Shown piece after piece: positions 1 to 7,460 of a stretch of 7,911 nucleotides of DNA. The position numbers and the translations under genes are program-made. The notes beneath the pieces were generated by a model. The model saw nothing but the letters and a program-made list of their open reading frames with translations, was not told where the DNA came from and searched no databases. How positions within the stretch are numbered: the first letter of the stretch is position 1; the number at the start of each line of letters is the position of its first letter. Source of the stretch: Deltaproteobacteria bacterium (GTDB taxonomy: Bacteria > Myxococcota > B64-G9); the NCBI GenBank assembly GCA_030591745.1, contig JAUVAM010000141.1:1-7911 (forward strand), read 5' to 3'.

Positions 1-965
1 CAGTAGAATAACTCCAATGTGCTGCCGCGAATGGCGTTGAGCAAATGAGCGCCCACGGCGCTTTCCACTAGGCGGCCGCGTAGTTCTCGGCCCGGACGGT
101 AGTCTTCCGGCGGCTGTCTTCGCATGGCGGTCAGGAGGGCTGTGTTGTAGAGCATGAGTTTGGGGCTGGACGCCCGAGTGCGAACTCGTCCCGTGGTGAA
201 CTTGGGGATGCCGGTCAGCAAGCCGGCAGCGGAGAGCAGGTCTAAGTAATGCGCCAGCGTGGTGGTGTTGCCGGCGTCCTGCAGTTGACCTTGCATCTTA
301 TGGAAGGAGAGCACTTGACCCGAGTAATAAGAGCCCAGTTCGAATAGACGCTCGAGCAGGGCAGGCTTGTGGATGCGGGTCATTTGCAGGATGTCTTTGG
401 AGACCGTGGTCGCTACCAGGGCGTCTTGCACATAGCGCATCCAGCGGGGCCAATCTTTTTTGAGTCCGGCAGCGCCGGGGTAGCCGCCAAAATAGAGGTA
501 GCTCTCCAGATCCCAAGCGAAGGCATCACGCATTTCTGGATAGGACCAGTGGACCACGGGGATGAGCTCGAAGCGACCCGCCAGGCTTTCGGTCAGTCCC
601 TGCTGAATCAGTAGTGGGGCCGAGCCGAGGAGAAAGACTTTGAGTTTGCGCCCCGCATCGCAGTCTTCATCCCAGAGGCGTTTGACGCGTTCGGGCCAAT
701 CGTTTGCCTTTTGGATTTCATCGAGCACAAGAAGGTCTGTGTCTCGTCGTGCCGATTCCCATTGTTGCTCTATCCAGTTGCTGCTTATCGCTTGATCATC
801 TCCCGAGGCGTAGAGGCCGCCTCCCATTTGCTCCAGCAGTTGTCGGGCCAGGGTGGTTTTTCCAGTTTGCCTTGGGCCCGCAAGGATTTGGATGAATTGC
901 CGATCTTCGCGGGCTCGTTGGAGTATCGAGTCGAAAATCGGTCTTGTATACAAGGGCTTGTCCAT
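1..965 (-). CDS. AAA_14/DUF4143 family ATPase (C-terminus cut by window edge)
   Basis: My own reading of the minus strand gives an open frame of 321 codons from ATG at 965 that runs off the left edge without a stop. A P-loop lies at residues 30-38 (GPRQTGKTT). The Walker B strand with acidic residues is at 77-84 (DLLVLDEI). The sensor-like LLGSAP is at 112-117, followed by SLAGRFE (127-133), typical of the AAA_14 fold. GGYPGA (160-165), SPKLMLYNTALL (267-278) and GRLVESAVGAHLL (297-309) match the DUF4143 C-terminal region. These ATPases are known as STAND/AAA-like proteins with winged-helix and nuclease-like C-terminal segments; their cellular role is mostly unknown. A short GAGG (970-973) sits 4 nt before the start. 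The gene appears to be its own transcription unit, with tandem palindromes just upstream. Family confidence is high, function is not known. Confidence 0.9.
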   Translation of the reverse strand, partial: MDKPLYTRPIFDSILQRAREDRQFIQILAGPRQTGKTTLARQLLEQMGGGLYASGDDQAISSNWIEQQWESARRDTDLLVLDEIQKANDWPERVKRLWDEDCDAGRKLKVFLLGSAPLLIQQGLTESLAGRFELIPVVHWSYPEMRDAFAWDLESYLYFGGYPGAAGLKKDWPRWMRYVQDALVATTVSKDILQMTRIHKPALLERLFELGSYYSGQVLSFHKMQGQLQDAGNTTTLAHYLDLLSAAGLLTGIPKFTTGRVRTRASSPKLMLYNTALLTAMRRQPPEDYRPGRELRGRLVESAVGAHLLNAIRGSTLELFY

Positions 966-975
966 GGAACCTCAG

Positions 976-1018
976 TTTACTCAGTATATTGAGTAATTTT
1001 ACTCAGTATATTGAGTAA
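976..1018. promoter_or_regulatory. Two tandem 20-bp palindromes upstream of the DUF4143 ATPase gene
   Basis: The motif TTACTCA-N6-TGAGTAA, with N6 = GTATAT, occurs twice within identical 21-bp units at 976..996 and 998..1018. The units differ in nothing and are offset by exactly 22 bp, about two helical turns. The 7-bp arms are perfect inverted repeats. On the minus strand each copy contains TATACT (983-988 and 1005-1010), a good -10 hexamer, so a promoter may be embedded in the operator. The right copy ends 45 bp before the preceding gene's stop codon, and the left one begins 10 bp before the ATPase start. I infer a dimer-binding operator controlling the ATPase gene. An RNA hairpin role is less likely because the arms are AT-rich. 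Confidence 0.7.
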
Positions 1019-1063
1019 AACGCAAGAATAGTTATTTATTGTAAGATAACAGCGACTTATTGC

Positions 1064-1723
1064 TTACGGAAAGATCTCCAACAGCCGCGAAAGCGCCCCC
1101 GGCTCCAAAACCAAATCGGCAGCCTCCCCCACATCCGGATGCTTGATGTTGATACCGATGGCAAGGCCCGCGATTTTCATTACGTCCAGGTCGTTGACGT
1201 TGTCGCCGACGAAGGCGCATTGGGCTAGCTCCAGTCCCTCTCGCCTTGCCAGTTCCTCCAGGCCCCGAGCCTTGCCTTCCAGGTCGTAGGGGGTGGCATC
1301 GCCGCCTTGGATGTGGCCGGATTCATCGAAGTGCAGGCGGTTGATGAAGACGTGATGGAAGGGGTGGCTGGGGAAGAAGTGATCGAGCAGGACGTCTAAG
1401 CTGCCCGAGATGACCGCCAGGCGGTAGCCGCGTTGGGCGAGGGTGTTTAGGATTTCTTTTGCGCCTTCGACCGGATGGAGGTCGGCGAAGCAGTCCAGCA
1501 TGGCTTCGCGGGTTGCTTTGCGTTCGCGAAGCAAGACCAAATCGTGGGCGAACCAGTCGGCGTAGGGGATGCGGCCGGCGAAGAAGTCGGCTTTGGCTTG
1601 TTCGCGACGGGTGGGATCGGAGCCGAAGTGATCGTGGAGGGTTTGCCAGATGTAGACCGTTCGGTCGACCAGGGTGCCGTCCAGATCAAAGGCGATGAGT
1701 CGGATGGGTGTACTTAATGCCAT
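1064..1723 (-). CDS. HAD-superfamily phosphatase, SerB-like (subfamily IB type)
   Basis: The 219-residue protein has all four HAD motifs. Motif I is DLDGT (13-17, nucleophile D13 and acid D15). Motif II is the serine in VISGS (104-108, S106). Motif III is probably K151. Motif IV is GDNVNDLDV (173-181), which binds Mg2+. Residues about 20-95 form a small helical C1-type cap. The length and the GDxxND signature match phosphoserine-phosphatase-like HAD hydrolases, which cleave small phosphomonoesters in the cytoplasm. The substrate cannot be told from sequence; SerB itself is possible but the cap is not diagnostic. The ATG at 1723 lies inside the last codons of the upstream gene (10-bp overlap), and no good Shine-Dalgarno is seen, which suggests translational coupling. 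No strong terminator follows. Confidence 0.9.
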   Translation of the reverse strand: MALSTPIRLIAFDLDGTLVDRTVYIWQTLHDHFGSDPTRREQAKADFFAGRIPYADWFAHDLVLLRERKATREAMLDCFADLHPVEGAKEILNTLAQRGYRLAVISGSLDVLLDHFFPSHPFHHVFINRLHFDESGHIQGGDATPYDLEGKARGLEELARREGLELAQCAFVGDNVNDLDVMKIAGLAIGINIKHPDVGEAADLVLEPGALSRLLEIFP

Positions 1724-2850
1724 TTATACAACTTCGCCTGTTTTAGATGTTTGTGCTCCAGCATGTAGCCGAGTTTTTCCACGATGGCCAAATGCACGAC
1801 GGAAAACGAGTACTCGGGACAGAAAATGAGGGAGCCCTCCGGCAGCTCTTGCCTTTCGACGGCACCGGCCAGATGGCAGAGTTGGGTGCCGACGCGGAAA
1901 GAATCAGGCCCCACACCGGCGTATGCGCCTGCGCGCACGTGTTCTTCGTCGGTGACCAGTACGGGGATTTTTTTCTTCTCCGCGGCCACCTGGATTCGAT
2001 TGAATATTTTGTGGTCGATCAACTTCCGGTCGGGGATGACCATCCAGGCGTTTCCTTGTTCGGCAGCCAGTTTTAGCAATTCGTCCAGATCCTCGGCCGA
2101 CTCCAGGGGCATGAGGGTGGCTTTGCGATCATCGGCTCTGATGGCCTCGGCTGCTTGTTCGGCCAAAATCTGCATCTTGGCGGGATAGATGACGACCAGC
2201 TTGGTTTTGCTGCGGGGCAGGGGGCGCAAGACGTGGACCACGGTCGCCGCCATGGGGACCCAGGGTGAGACGCCGATGATCTTGGGGCCGTCCAGCTTTT
2301 GAGCGTGGGGATCGGGTATTTTGGCAAACAACCAGGTGGCTTCGCCGGCTTCGGCTTTGGCTTGTTCAAGCGCGGCCGCACCCACCAAAACGACGGCGGT
2401 GGGCTTTTGGGCTTCGACCAGGGCCGCCAACTGACCCGGCTTGATCTGCTCCGCCACCAGGGTGGGATGCTCCGAACCGCAGGCCTTGGTGAAGCCGCTG
2501 AGCACCAGACCGTAGGGATCAGCCAGAGTGGAGTTAACCAGGATGAAGTTGGCCTTGGGGCTGGCTTTGGCCACGGCGGTCGAGACGTGCCAGGGACGGC
2601 ATCGCTCATTTTCGAAGGCCACGGGCCGTTCGTCTCCGGGGCTCACGCCGCCGTCCGGATCCGGCTTGATCAAGGTGGCTTCTTTTTCATCATCGACGAC
2701 GCCGACGCTTTCTTGCAGTTTGTTCATCCACAGGGCCAGGGCCACCAAAAGGAGCAAAGTCGCCGTGGCCAAAGCCCAGGCGAATCGGCTCTGTTTCCGG
2801 GCCGCCACATGGGCTATGCGTTGTTCGTTTTTGGGTTCTTTGGCCGACAT
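1714..2850 (-). CDS. Membrane-anchored ABC_sub_bind (TrpX-like) periplasmic binding protein
   Basis: The 378-residue protein has a basic N-terminus, one transmembrane helix at about 22-42 and no lipobox, so it should be tethered in the inner membrane with the rest outside. Residues about 95-365 look like a type I periplasmic-binding fold of the ABC_sub_bind (PF04392, TrpX-like) kind. The clearest part is VIPDRKLID (271-279), then KKKIPVLVTDEEHVRAGAYAG (292-312) and the following FRVGTQL (318-324), which fit the family's hinge and second-lobe pattern. Families of this type deliver small ligands, in some cases aromatic amino acids, to ABC permeases, but no permease or transport ATPase gene is present here. 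I chose the ATG at 2850 over an upstream TTG at 2883 because AGGAGA sits 4 nt before it. It lies 62 bp after clpB and overlaps the HAD gene, so all three are probably cotranscribed. Confidence 0.75.
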   Translation of the reverse strand: MSAKEPKNEQRIAHVAARKQSRFAWALATATLLLLVALALWMNKLQESVGVVDDEKEATLIKPDPDGGVSPGDERPVAFENERCRPWHVSTAVAKASPKANFILVNSTLADPYGLVLSGFTKACGSEHPTLVAEQIKPGQLAALVEAQKPTAVVLVGAAALEQAKAEAGEATWLFAKIPDPHAQKLDGPKIIGVSPWVPMAATVVHVLRPLPRSKTKLVVIYPAKMQILAEQAAEAIRADDRKATLMPLESAEDLDELLKLAAEQGNAWMVIPDRKLIDHKIFNRIQVAAEKKKIPVLVTDEEHVRAGAYAGVGPDSFRVGTQLCHLAGAVERQELPEGSLIFCPEYSFSVVHLAIVEKLGYMLEHKHLKQAKLYKWH

Positions 2851-2854
2851 GCCG

Positions 2855-2860
2855 TCTCCT
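2855..2860 (-). promoter_or_regulatory. Shine-Dalgarno that fixes the binding-protein start
   Basis: AGGAGA on the minus strand is 4 nt before the ATG at 2850. The longer frame would need a TTG at 2883 with no comparable ribosome site, so the shorter start is preferred. Confidence 0.7.
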
Positions 2861-2912
2861 GTTGATTGGAACCACTGCGACAAGCTTTCTGCCCGTCAGG
2901 TTCCCTTCGGGT

Positions 2913-5492
2913 TCAAGCCTTGCTGAATTTGAGCTGATTTTCCACAACTTCGACCTGAATCTTATCCGATTCGCCGAATTCGCCGGAGAGGATCAGGTTG
3001 GCCAGGGGATCCTGAATCAGGCGCTGGAGCGCGCGCTTGATGGGCCGCGCGCCGAACTTCGGATCCCAGCCTGCTTCGGCGATGTGCTCTTTTGCATCGT
3101 CAGACAGATTCAAACTCATCTTGCGTTCGGCAAGCCGGGACTGCAAGCGGCCGAGTTGTATGTCGACAATGCGCTTCAAGTGGTTTCTGCCGAGGCTTCC
3201 AAAGACCAGCACGTCGTCGACTCGGTTCAGAAACTCGGGCCGGAAGTGCTGGCTCAGGATGTCGATGAGTTGCTCGCGATCCTGTGTGCCTGGTTGTTCC
3301 GCACGATGGGCTAAGAGCTCCGAACCCACGTTGGAGGTCATGATGACCACGGCGTTTTTGAAATCCACCGTGCGTCCGTGGCTGTCGGTCAGGCGCCCGT
3401 CTTCCAAGACCTGAAGCAGCACATTGAAAACCTCCGGATGGGCTTTTTCGATCTCGTCAAACAAGACGACCGTGTAGGGCCTGCGCCGCAAGGCTTCGGT
3501 CAGGGTGCCGCCCTCGTCATAACCCACGTAACCCGGGGGTGCGCCGATAAGTCTGGAGACCGCGTGTTTCTCCATGTACTCGCTCATGTCGATGCGCACC
3601 ATGGCGGCTTCGTCGTCGAAGAGAAACTCGGCCAGGGCCCGGGCCAGTTCGGTCTTGCCGACGCCGGTCGGGCCCATGAAGATGAAGGAGCCGATGGGCC
3701 GGTTGGGGTCGGCCAAACCCGAGCGAGCCCTGCGCACGGCGTTGGACACGGCTTCGATGGCCGGATCTTGCCCCACCACCCGCTCTCGTAACTGGTCTTC
3801 CATCCGCAGAAGTTTGTCCTTCTCCCCCTCCAGAAGTTTGTCCACCGGGATGCCCGTCCAGGTGGCCACCACGGCGGCCACGTCGTTCGATTCCACCTCT
3901 TCTTTCAGCATCTTACCCCCGGCCTGCACTTCGGCCAGGTGCTCTTGTTCTTCGGCAAGCCGCTTTTCCAGCTTGGCCATGGTGCCGAACTTGATCTCCG
4001 AGGCCCGGGCCAAGTCGCCGGCTCGCAAAGCTTGATCTTCTTCGTTGCGGGCCTCGTCCATGGCACCTTTGATCTCCCGAATGCCCTGGATGACCGCCAC
4101 TTCTTGCTGCCAGCGGGCTTTCTTCTCGCCGATTTCTTCCTTGAGATCGGCGATTTCCCGCTCCACCTCGGCTCGATGCTCCTTGGAGGTTTTGTCCTTT
4201 TCCTTCTTCAGAGCCTCCCGCTCCAATTCCAGTTGGGTGATGCGCCGGCTTACCTCGTCGATCTCCGTGGGCATGGAGTCGATTTCGATGCGCAGGCGGC
4301 TGGCCGCCTCGTCGAGCAGGTCGATGGCTTTGTCGGGCAGGAAACGATCCGAGATGTAGCGGGACGAGAGCATGACGGCGGCCACGAGGGCCGCGTCCTG
4401 GATGCGCACGCCATGGTGCACTTCGTATTTTTCCTTCAGGCCGCGCAGGATGCTGATGGTGTCGTGGGTGCTGGGTTCGCCCACCAGCACGGGCTGAAAG
4501 CGGCGCTCTAAGGCGGCGTCTTTTTCGATGTGCTTTCGGTATTCGTCCAAGGTGGTGGCGCCCACGCAATGCAGTTCGCCACGGGCGAGGGCTGGTTTGA
4601 GCATGTTGGAGGCGTCCATGGACCCCTCGGCGGCGCCGGCACCGACTAAGGTGTGCAGTTCATCGATGAAGATGATGATCTGGCCATCGGCGCTGGTGAC
4701 TTCTTTCAAGACGGCCTTCAGGCGATCTTCGAACTCGCCGCGGAATTTGGCACCGGCCACCAGGGCGCCCAAGTCCAAGACCACCAGCCGTTTATCCACA
4801 AGCGTCTTGGGCACGTCGCCGTCGACGATGCGCCGGGCGAGACCCTCCACCACGGCGGTTTTGCCCACGCCCGGTTCGCCGATGAGCACGGGGTTGTTTT
4901 TGGTTCGCCGGCCCAATACCTGCATGACGCGGCGGATTTCGTCGTCACGCCCGATGACCGGATCCAGCTTGCCCCGGCGCGCCAATTCAGTCAGGTCCCG
5001 ACCGTAGCGCTCCAGCGCCTGGTAGCGTTCTTCGGGGTTCTGGTCGGTGACCCGCTGGTTGCCTCGAAGGTCCTGCATGGCCCGGTACAGCTTGTCTTTG
5101 TCCACGCCCAGGTCGGCGAGGATCCGGCCGGCGTTACTCTTTTTGCTGGCGACAATGCCCAAGAGCAGGTGCTCGGTGGAGACGAATTCGTCTTTGAGCC
5201 TGTCGGCTTCATCCTGGGAAAGCTCCAGTGTTTTCTTCAGGTCCTTACCGACATAAGCTTCCGCGCCGGAAACCTTGGGCAGTTTGTCCAAAGACTGGCT
5301 CAAAGCCCGGCTCACAGCCTGGGCGTCCACGCCGATTTTGGCCAACATGGGTCCGACGATGCCGGAATCCTGTTCGAGCAGAGCTTGCAGTAAATGCGCA
5401 GGGCTAAGTTCTTGATGACCCATGCTGCCGGCCAATTGATTGGCGGCCTGAAGGGCATCCTGGGTTTTGACCGTAAATTTGTCCATCCGCAT
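2913..5492 (-). CDS. clpB: ATP-dependent disaggregase ClpB
   Basis: The 859-residue hexameric AAA+ chaperone threads aggregated proteins through its pore, working with DnaK/DnaJ/GrpE in the cytoplasm. The N-domain with two Clp repeats is at about 3-145. D1 has Walker A GEPGVGKT (205-212), Walker B IIIFIDE (272-278) and arginine fingers near 330-331. The charged coiled-coil middle domain runs about 395-525 and distinguishes ClpB from ClpA. D2 has Walker A GPTGVGKT (607-614), Walker B VVLFDE (675-680), the pore motif GYVGYDEGG (654-662) and the sensor-2 GAR (814-816). No ClpP-binding IGL/IGF loop is seen, as expected. The D1 pore loop reads GAKFRGEFE, with Phe (residue 250) where the E. coli protein has Tyr. 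The length is normal for the family. The ATG at 5492 is chosen because AGGAGG lies 8 nt upstream; an ATG at 5486 is the alternative, and an ATG at 5537 would add 15 residues not typical of ClpB. Confidence 0.98.
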   Translation of the reverse strand: MRMDKFTVKTQDALQAANQLAGSMGHQELSPAHLLQALLEQDSGIVGPMLAKIGVDAQAVSRALSQSLDKLPKVSGAEAYVGKDLKKTLELSQDEADRLKDEFVSTEHLLLGIVASKKSNAGRILADLGVDKDKLYRAMQDLRGNQRVTDQNPEERYQALERYGRDLTELARRGKLDPVIGRDDEIRRVMQVLGRRTKNNPVLIGEPGVGKTAVVEGLARRIVDGDVPKTLVDKRLVVLDLGALVAGAKFRGEFEDRLKAVLKEVTSADGQIIIFIDELHTLVGAGAAEGSMDASNMLKPALARGELHCVGATTLDEYRKHIEKDAALERRFQPVLVGEPSTHDTISILRGLKEKYEVHHGVRIQDAALVAAVMLSSRYISDRFLPDKAIDLLDEAASRLRIEIDSMPTEIDEVSRRITQLELEREALKKEKDKTSKEHRAEVEREIADLKEEIGEKKARWQQEVAVIQGIREIKGAMDEARNEEDQALRAGDLARASEIKFGTMAKLEKRLAEEQEHLAEVQAGGKMLKEEVESNDVAAVVATWTGIPVDKLLEGEKDKLLRMEDQLRERVVGQDPAIEAVSNAVRRARSGLADPNRPIGSFIFMGPTGVGKTELARALAEFLFDDEAAMVRIDMSEYMEKHAVSRLIGAPPGYVGYDEGGTLTEALRRRPYTVVLFDEIEKAHPEVFNVLLQVLEDGRLTDSHGRTVDFKNAVVIMTSNVGSELLAHRAEQPGTQDREQLIDILSQHFRPEFLNRVDDVLVFGSLGRNHLKRIVDIQLGRLQSRLAERKMSLNLSDDAKEHIAEAGWDPKFGARPIKRALQRLIQDPLANLILSGEFGESDKIQVEVVENQLKFSKA

Positions 5493-5500
5493 GATCGCCG

Positions 5501-5506
5501 CCTCCT
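5501..5506 (-). promoter_or_regulatory. clpB Shine-Dalgarno
   Basis: A perfect AGGAGG on the minus strand, 8 nt before the ATG at 5492. It supports this start over the more upstream ATG at 5537 in the same frame. Confidence 0.85.
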
Positions 5507-5526
5507 TTGAACTCCCGAACATGTGA

Positions 5527-5555
5527 AATCTGTTCATGGATCAAGGGATTGTCAA
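5527..5555 (-). promoter_or_regulatory. Putative clpB promoter
   Basis: On the minus strand a perfect -35 TTGACA (5550-5555) is followed by a 17-bp spacer and a poor -10, CAGATT (5527-5532), 34 bp before the clpB start. The weak -10 next to a perfect -35 could mean an activator or an alternative sigma factor. I see no CIRCE inverted repeat and no clean sigma-32 -10 box (CCCCAT type), although CTTGAC partly resembles a heat-shock -35. Confidence 0.4.
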
Positions 5556-5705
5556 GCAACTCGCGGGTTCCTGGATCCCCAGCCGCACCTGTACTGCTTC
5601 GTGGAATTGGAGTGTGGGATCTTGGCCCATGGCTTTGGTCGCTGCTGGTGTCCAGCGGGTGCCGGTGAGACAGGTGGTGCTTTCAAGACGTGGTCGTTCG
5701 GACGG
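5556..5705. other. Intergenic stretch between the lipoprotein gene and the clpB promoter
   Basis: About 150 bp with no recognised gene. It holds one small hairpin on either strand (GCTGG at 5644-5648 with CCAGC at 5652-5656, loop of three). There is no T-run after it, so it is a poor candidate for an intrinsic terminator of the lipoprotein gene. Transcription from the lipoprotein gene could therefore continue into clpB. Confidence 0.5.
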
Positions 5706-7076
5706 TTACCGAGACTCTAAGCAAACCGTGGCCGTTGCCATGTTTTCGGGATCGTCGCAGGGCTCGATGATGCAGAAGTCGGAGCTCTCGCAGCCCATGC
5801 CTTCGGGGCAGTCCTCGTTCAAGGTACACCATTCGGTGCAGAGGGTGTCGATGCAAAAGACTTCGCAGGTGTCGTTGGCTTCGTCACAGGCCGTGCCCAC
5901 GGGATCCCTGCCTTCGTTGGCGAAGCACCAGCCGGTCAGCTCGTAGCCGATCATGATCGGCCGGCAGCTTTGGCCCTCGGGGCAGTCGGCTGGGCCTTCA
6001 CATGTCTCTTCGTATGTAAACTGGTAGCTGCTTACGTTAACAGAATCAATAACATTCAGACCAACATCCAAGTAATATACAACTTCGGCCGTCTGTTGTG
6101 CGGCCCTCTCCTCGGCCATATACACCCCGTAAATTTCATCAACCGGTTGATCGAAAACCACGAGGTACTCCTGGATCCAGTTGTGTTGGATGTCCTTATA
6201 GGCCAGTCGGAAAGTATCCGTAACTTCTCGAAGCTCCGTACCACGTTCAAAAACCGCCCTAACCATTAATGCCTGACAATGATACATGCATGCGTATCCG
6301 TCATCCAGCTTCTGCATTCTTTGCTCGATCTGTAGAAGATCTCCATTAGCCAAGCTTACTTCGTGGTTTATTCCCCTGAAGCGACTACCGATGCAGGTTG
6401 AGAACCTCTGCCTAAACGGAAAATAACCCTTCATGTTGAAGGAGTGGTATCCGTCAAAACGTGAGATGTATTCTTCATCGAAGACCAGCAATGGTTCAAT
6501 GGCAACACCACCCTCAATCTTAAATTGAACGTTGTAGACGAATTCATATCTCTCTCCACCCCGATCGAAAACCTGCAGATACTCATATCTGTAGGATCCA
6601 TCGATTTCCGTACCCTCAATGTAGCGGGTGAAAGTTCCTGGGCCGGTCGGTATAAGAATATCTCTATCAGGTCCAAACTCCAGTTTTTCTATCAATTCCA
6701 ATTGGAAACTTACCTGATCTCTTGGCAATCGGAACACACCTTCCTTTAATGTGACTCGTCCCCTCGTACGGTAAACCTCGAATATGTCTGTGTACCATGT
6801 GTCCCCACAGACCTGAGTGCCAGCCGGCACAAGTAGACCGAAATCTTCCCCGGGATCCCTGTCGACGATTGTTTCTCCGTCGCCATCTGACATTTCACCA
6901 TCGTAAGGCCACACACCATCCTCGCCATCAAATCCATCTTCCGCGGGCTCTCCACCACCGTCTCCGTCTCCGGCTACAACCTTCGTTCCACTGCATCCCG
7001 GGACACCTGACAGCAAAGAGACAAGCAGTAGGATTCCAATGGCTGCATGAGTCAGGTTTGTTCTTGTTAAGGCCAA
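5706..7076 (-). CDS. Large unrecognised lipoprotein with Cys-rich C-terminus
   Basis: I do not recognise this protein. From TTG at 7076 it has 456 residues: a hydrophobic signal segment (about 12-25) ends in SGVPGC with Cys28, a lipobox-like site with an unusual Pro at -2. An acidic Asp/Gly-rich linker follows (about 34-80). The middle (about 85-350) is rich in aromatic and charged residues and looks beta-rich, with no motif I can name. The last 100 residues hold 14 cysteines, including two related units, CEGPADCPEGQSC and CTLNEDCPEGMGC. Such clusters are common in surface lipoproteins of myxobacteria-like deltaproteobacteria, where they probably form disulfides outside the inner membrane. 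GGGAGGG (7083-7089) 6 nt before the TTG supports this start; a GTG at 7091 would add five residues. Codon use and base composition change within the gene: the middle is near 46% GC, the 3' part near 65-70% in hand counts. Confidence 0.8.
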   Translation of the reverse strand: MALTRTNLTHAAIGILLLVSLLSGVPGCSGTKVVAGDGDGGGEPAEDGFDGEDGVWPYDGEMSDGDGETIVDRDPGEDFGLLVPAGTQVCGDTWYTDIFEVYRTRGRVTLKEGVFRLPRDQVSFQLELIEKLEFGPDRDILIPTGPGTFTRYIEGTEIDGSYRYEYLQVFDRGGERYEFVYNVQFKIEGGVAIEPLLVFDEEYISRFDGYHSFNMKGYFPFRQRFSTCIGSRFRGINHEVSLANGDLLQIEQRMQKLDDGYACMYHCQALMVRAVFERGTELREVTDTFRLAYKDIQHNWIQEYLVVFDQPVDEIYGVYMAEERAAQQTAEVVYYLDVGLNVIDSVNVSSYQFTYEETCEGPADCPEGQSCRPIMIGYELTGWCFANEGRDPVGTACDEANDTCEVFCIDTLCTEWCTLNEDCPEGMGCESSDFCIIEPCDDPENMATATVCLESR

Positions 7077-7082
7077 CGTTTT

Positions 7083-7089
7083 CCCTCCC
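7083..7089 (-). promoter_or_regulatory. Shine-Dalgarno of the lipoprotein gene
   Basis: GGGAGGG on the minus strand is 6 nt before the TTG codon at 7076. The alternative GTG at 7091 overlaps this site and has only a weak purine run before it, so the TTG is my preferred start even though TTG is rarer. Confidence 0.55.
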
Positions 7090-7127
7090 ACTTCTCTTTC
7101 TTGATTTCAAGATTACATAGACCGACG

Positions 7128-7340
7128 ATGGAGGTTATCCACCCAGCTCCCATACTGTTCCCATACTGTAGCACCTTTGAGACCGTATGGGAATGGACCG
7201 GCAAGTACTTCCGGGGTGTGGCGAAGAAAATTAACTGGAACAAGGCCATGAAGGCCTGCCCCAGGGGCTACAGGCTGCCCACTCGGCAGGAGTTCATGGC
7301 CTTGCTGGAACTCGAAGAGGATTCACCTGGAAAAGCGTAA
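7128..7340 (+). pseudogene. Truncated DUF1566-like (Lcl C-terminal) fragment
   Basis: From ATG at 7128 an open frame of 70 codons ends at TAA 7338-7340. A segment starting at TVWEWTGKYF, through INWNKAMKACPRGYRLPTRQ and ending at EFMALLE (about 7182-7312), follows the DUF1566 pattern: a Trp-rich strand, 'W..A...C', then 'YRLPTR.EF..L'. DUF1566 domains are usually about 120 residues and occur in secreted or surface proteins; here only the first third is left. No signal peptide, no clear ribosome site and no continuation are seen. In-frame codons just after the stop read NWYWTTW, faintly like the 'YW.S' strand of the family, so a nonsense change is one alternative to truncation. I read it as a remnant, on the opposite strand to the lipoprotein gene. 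Confidence 0.55.
7148..7192. repeat. Tandem 11-bp repeats with an inverted half copy
   Basis: TCCCATACTGT occurs at 7148-7158 and again directly after it at 7159-7169. The inverted core GTATGGGA follows at 7185-7192. The second copy and the inverted core could form an 8-bp stem. The site lies about 70-115 bp upstream of the lipoprotein gene's start, so it could be an operator; it also lies within the DUF1566-like open frame. No protein can be assigned to it. Confidence 0.4.
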
Positions 7341-7342
7341 AA

Positions 7343-7456
7343 CTGGTATTGGACCACCTGGACCTGCCAACAGAAGCTCCGCCGGTTCACCCGCCACGCG
7401 CACCTCCTCAGTTGGAATTGGAGTACGTAGACGAGTATGTGGATTGGCCGGAATGA
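7343..7456 (+). pseudogene. C-terminal tail of a transposase (IS91/Y2-like), remnant
   Basis: In the frame one ahead of the previous fragment, 37 codons read LVLDHLDLPTEAPPVHPP (first 18) and finish ...EYVDWPE before TGA at 7454-7456. A 'LDHLGLPTxxPPxxPARxPPQ' segment followed by an acidic, Trp-containing end is, as I recall, the usual C-terminus of IS91-family (Y2) transposases in deltaproteobacteria. The catalytic part is absent. Upstream in the same frame the sequence is out-of-frame DUF1566 coding DNA, so the junction lies at about 7320-7343. The family call rests on recall of a short low-complexity tail and needs a database search. Confidence 0.4.
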
Positions 7457-7460
7457 AATT

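Noticed and set aside
1019..1063. GTTAT...ATAAC inverted repeat after the HAD gene as a terminator.
   Set aside because: The stem is only 5 bp and AT-rich, with no T-tract; it is too weak to call.
1459..1717. Open frames on the plus strand opposite the HAD gene.
   Set aside because: They are antisense shadows of a well-supported gene, with no family motif and low-complexity Arg-rich translations.
2880..2925. Possible terminator between clpB and the binding-protein gene.
   Set aside because: Only a 3-bp stem (CCC-GAA-GGG) can be drawn and there is no T-run on the minus strand.
5493..5577. CIRCE or sigma-32 control of clpB.
   Set aside because: No TTAGCACTC-N9-GAGTGCTAA repeat and no CCCCAT-type -10 at the right spacing could be found.
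5541..5705. The lipoprotein frame stays open for 54 codons after its TAA stop (5706-5708), suggesting readthrough or a nonsense mutation.
   Set aside because: The extension has no Cys pattern or similarity to the rest of the protein, overlaps the clpB -35 region, and an open frame of this length is expected by chance in GC-rich DNA.
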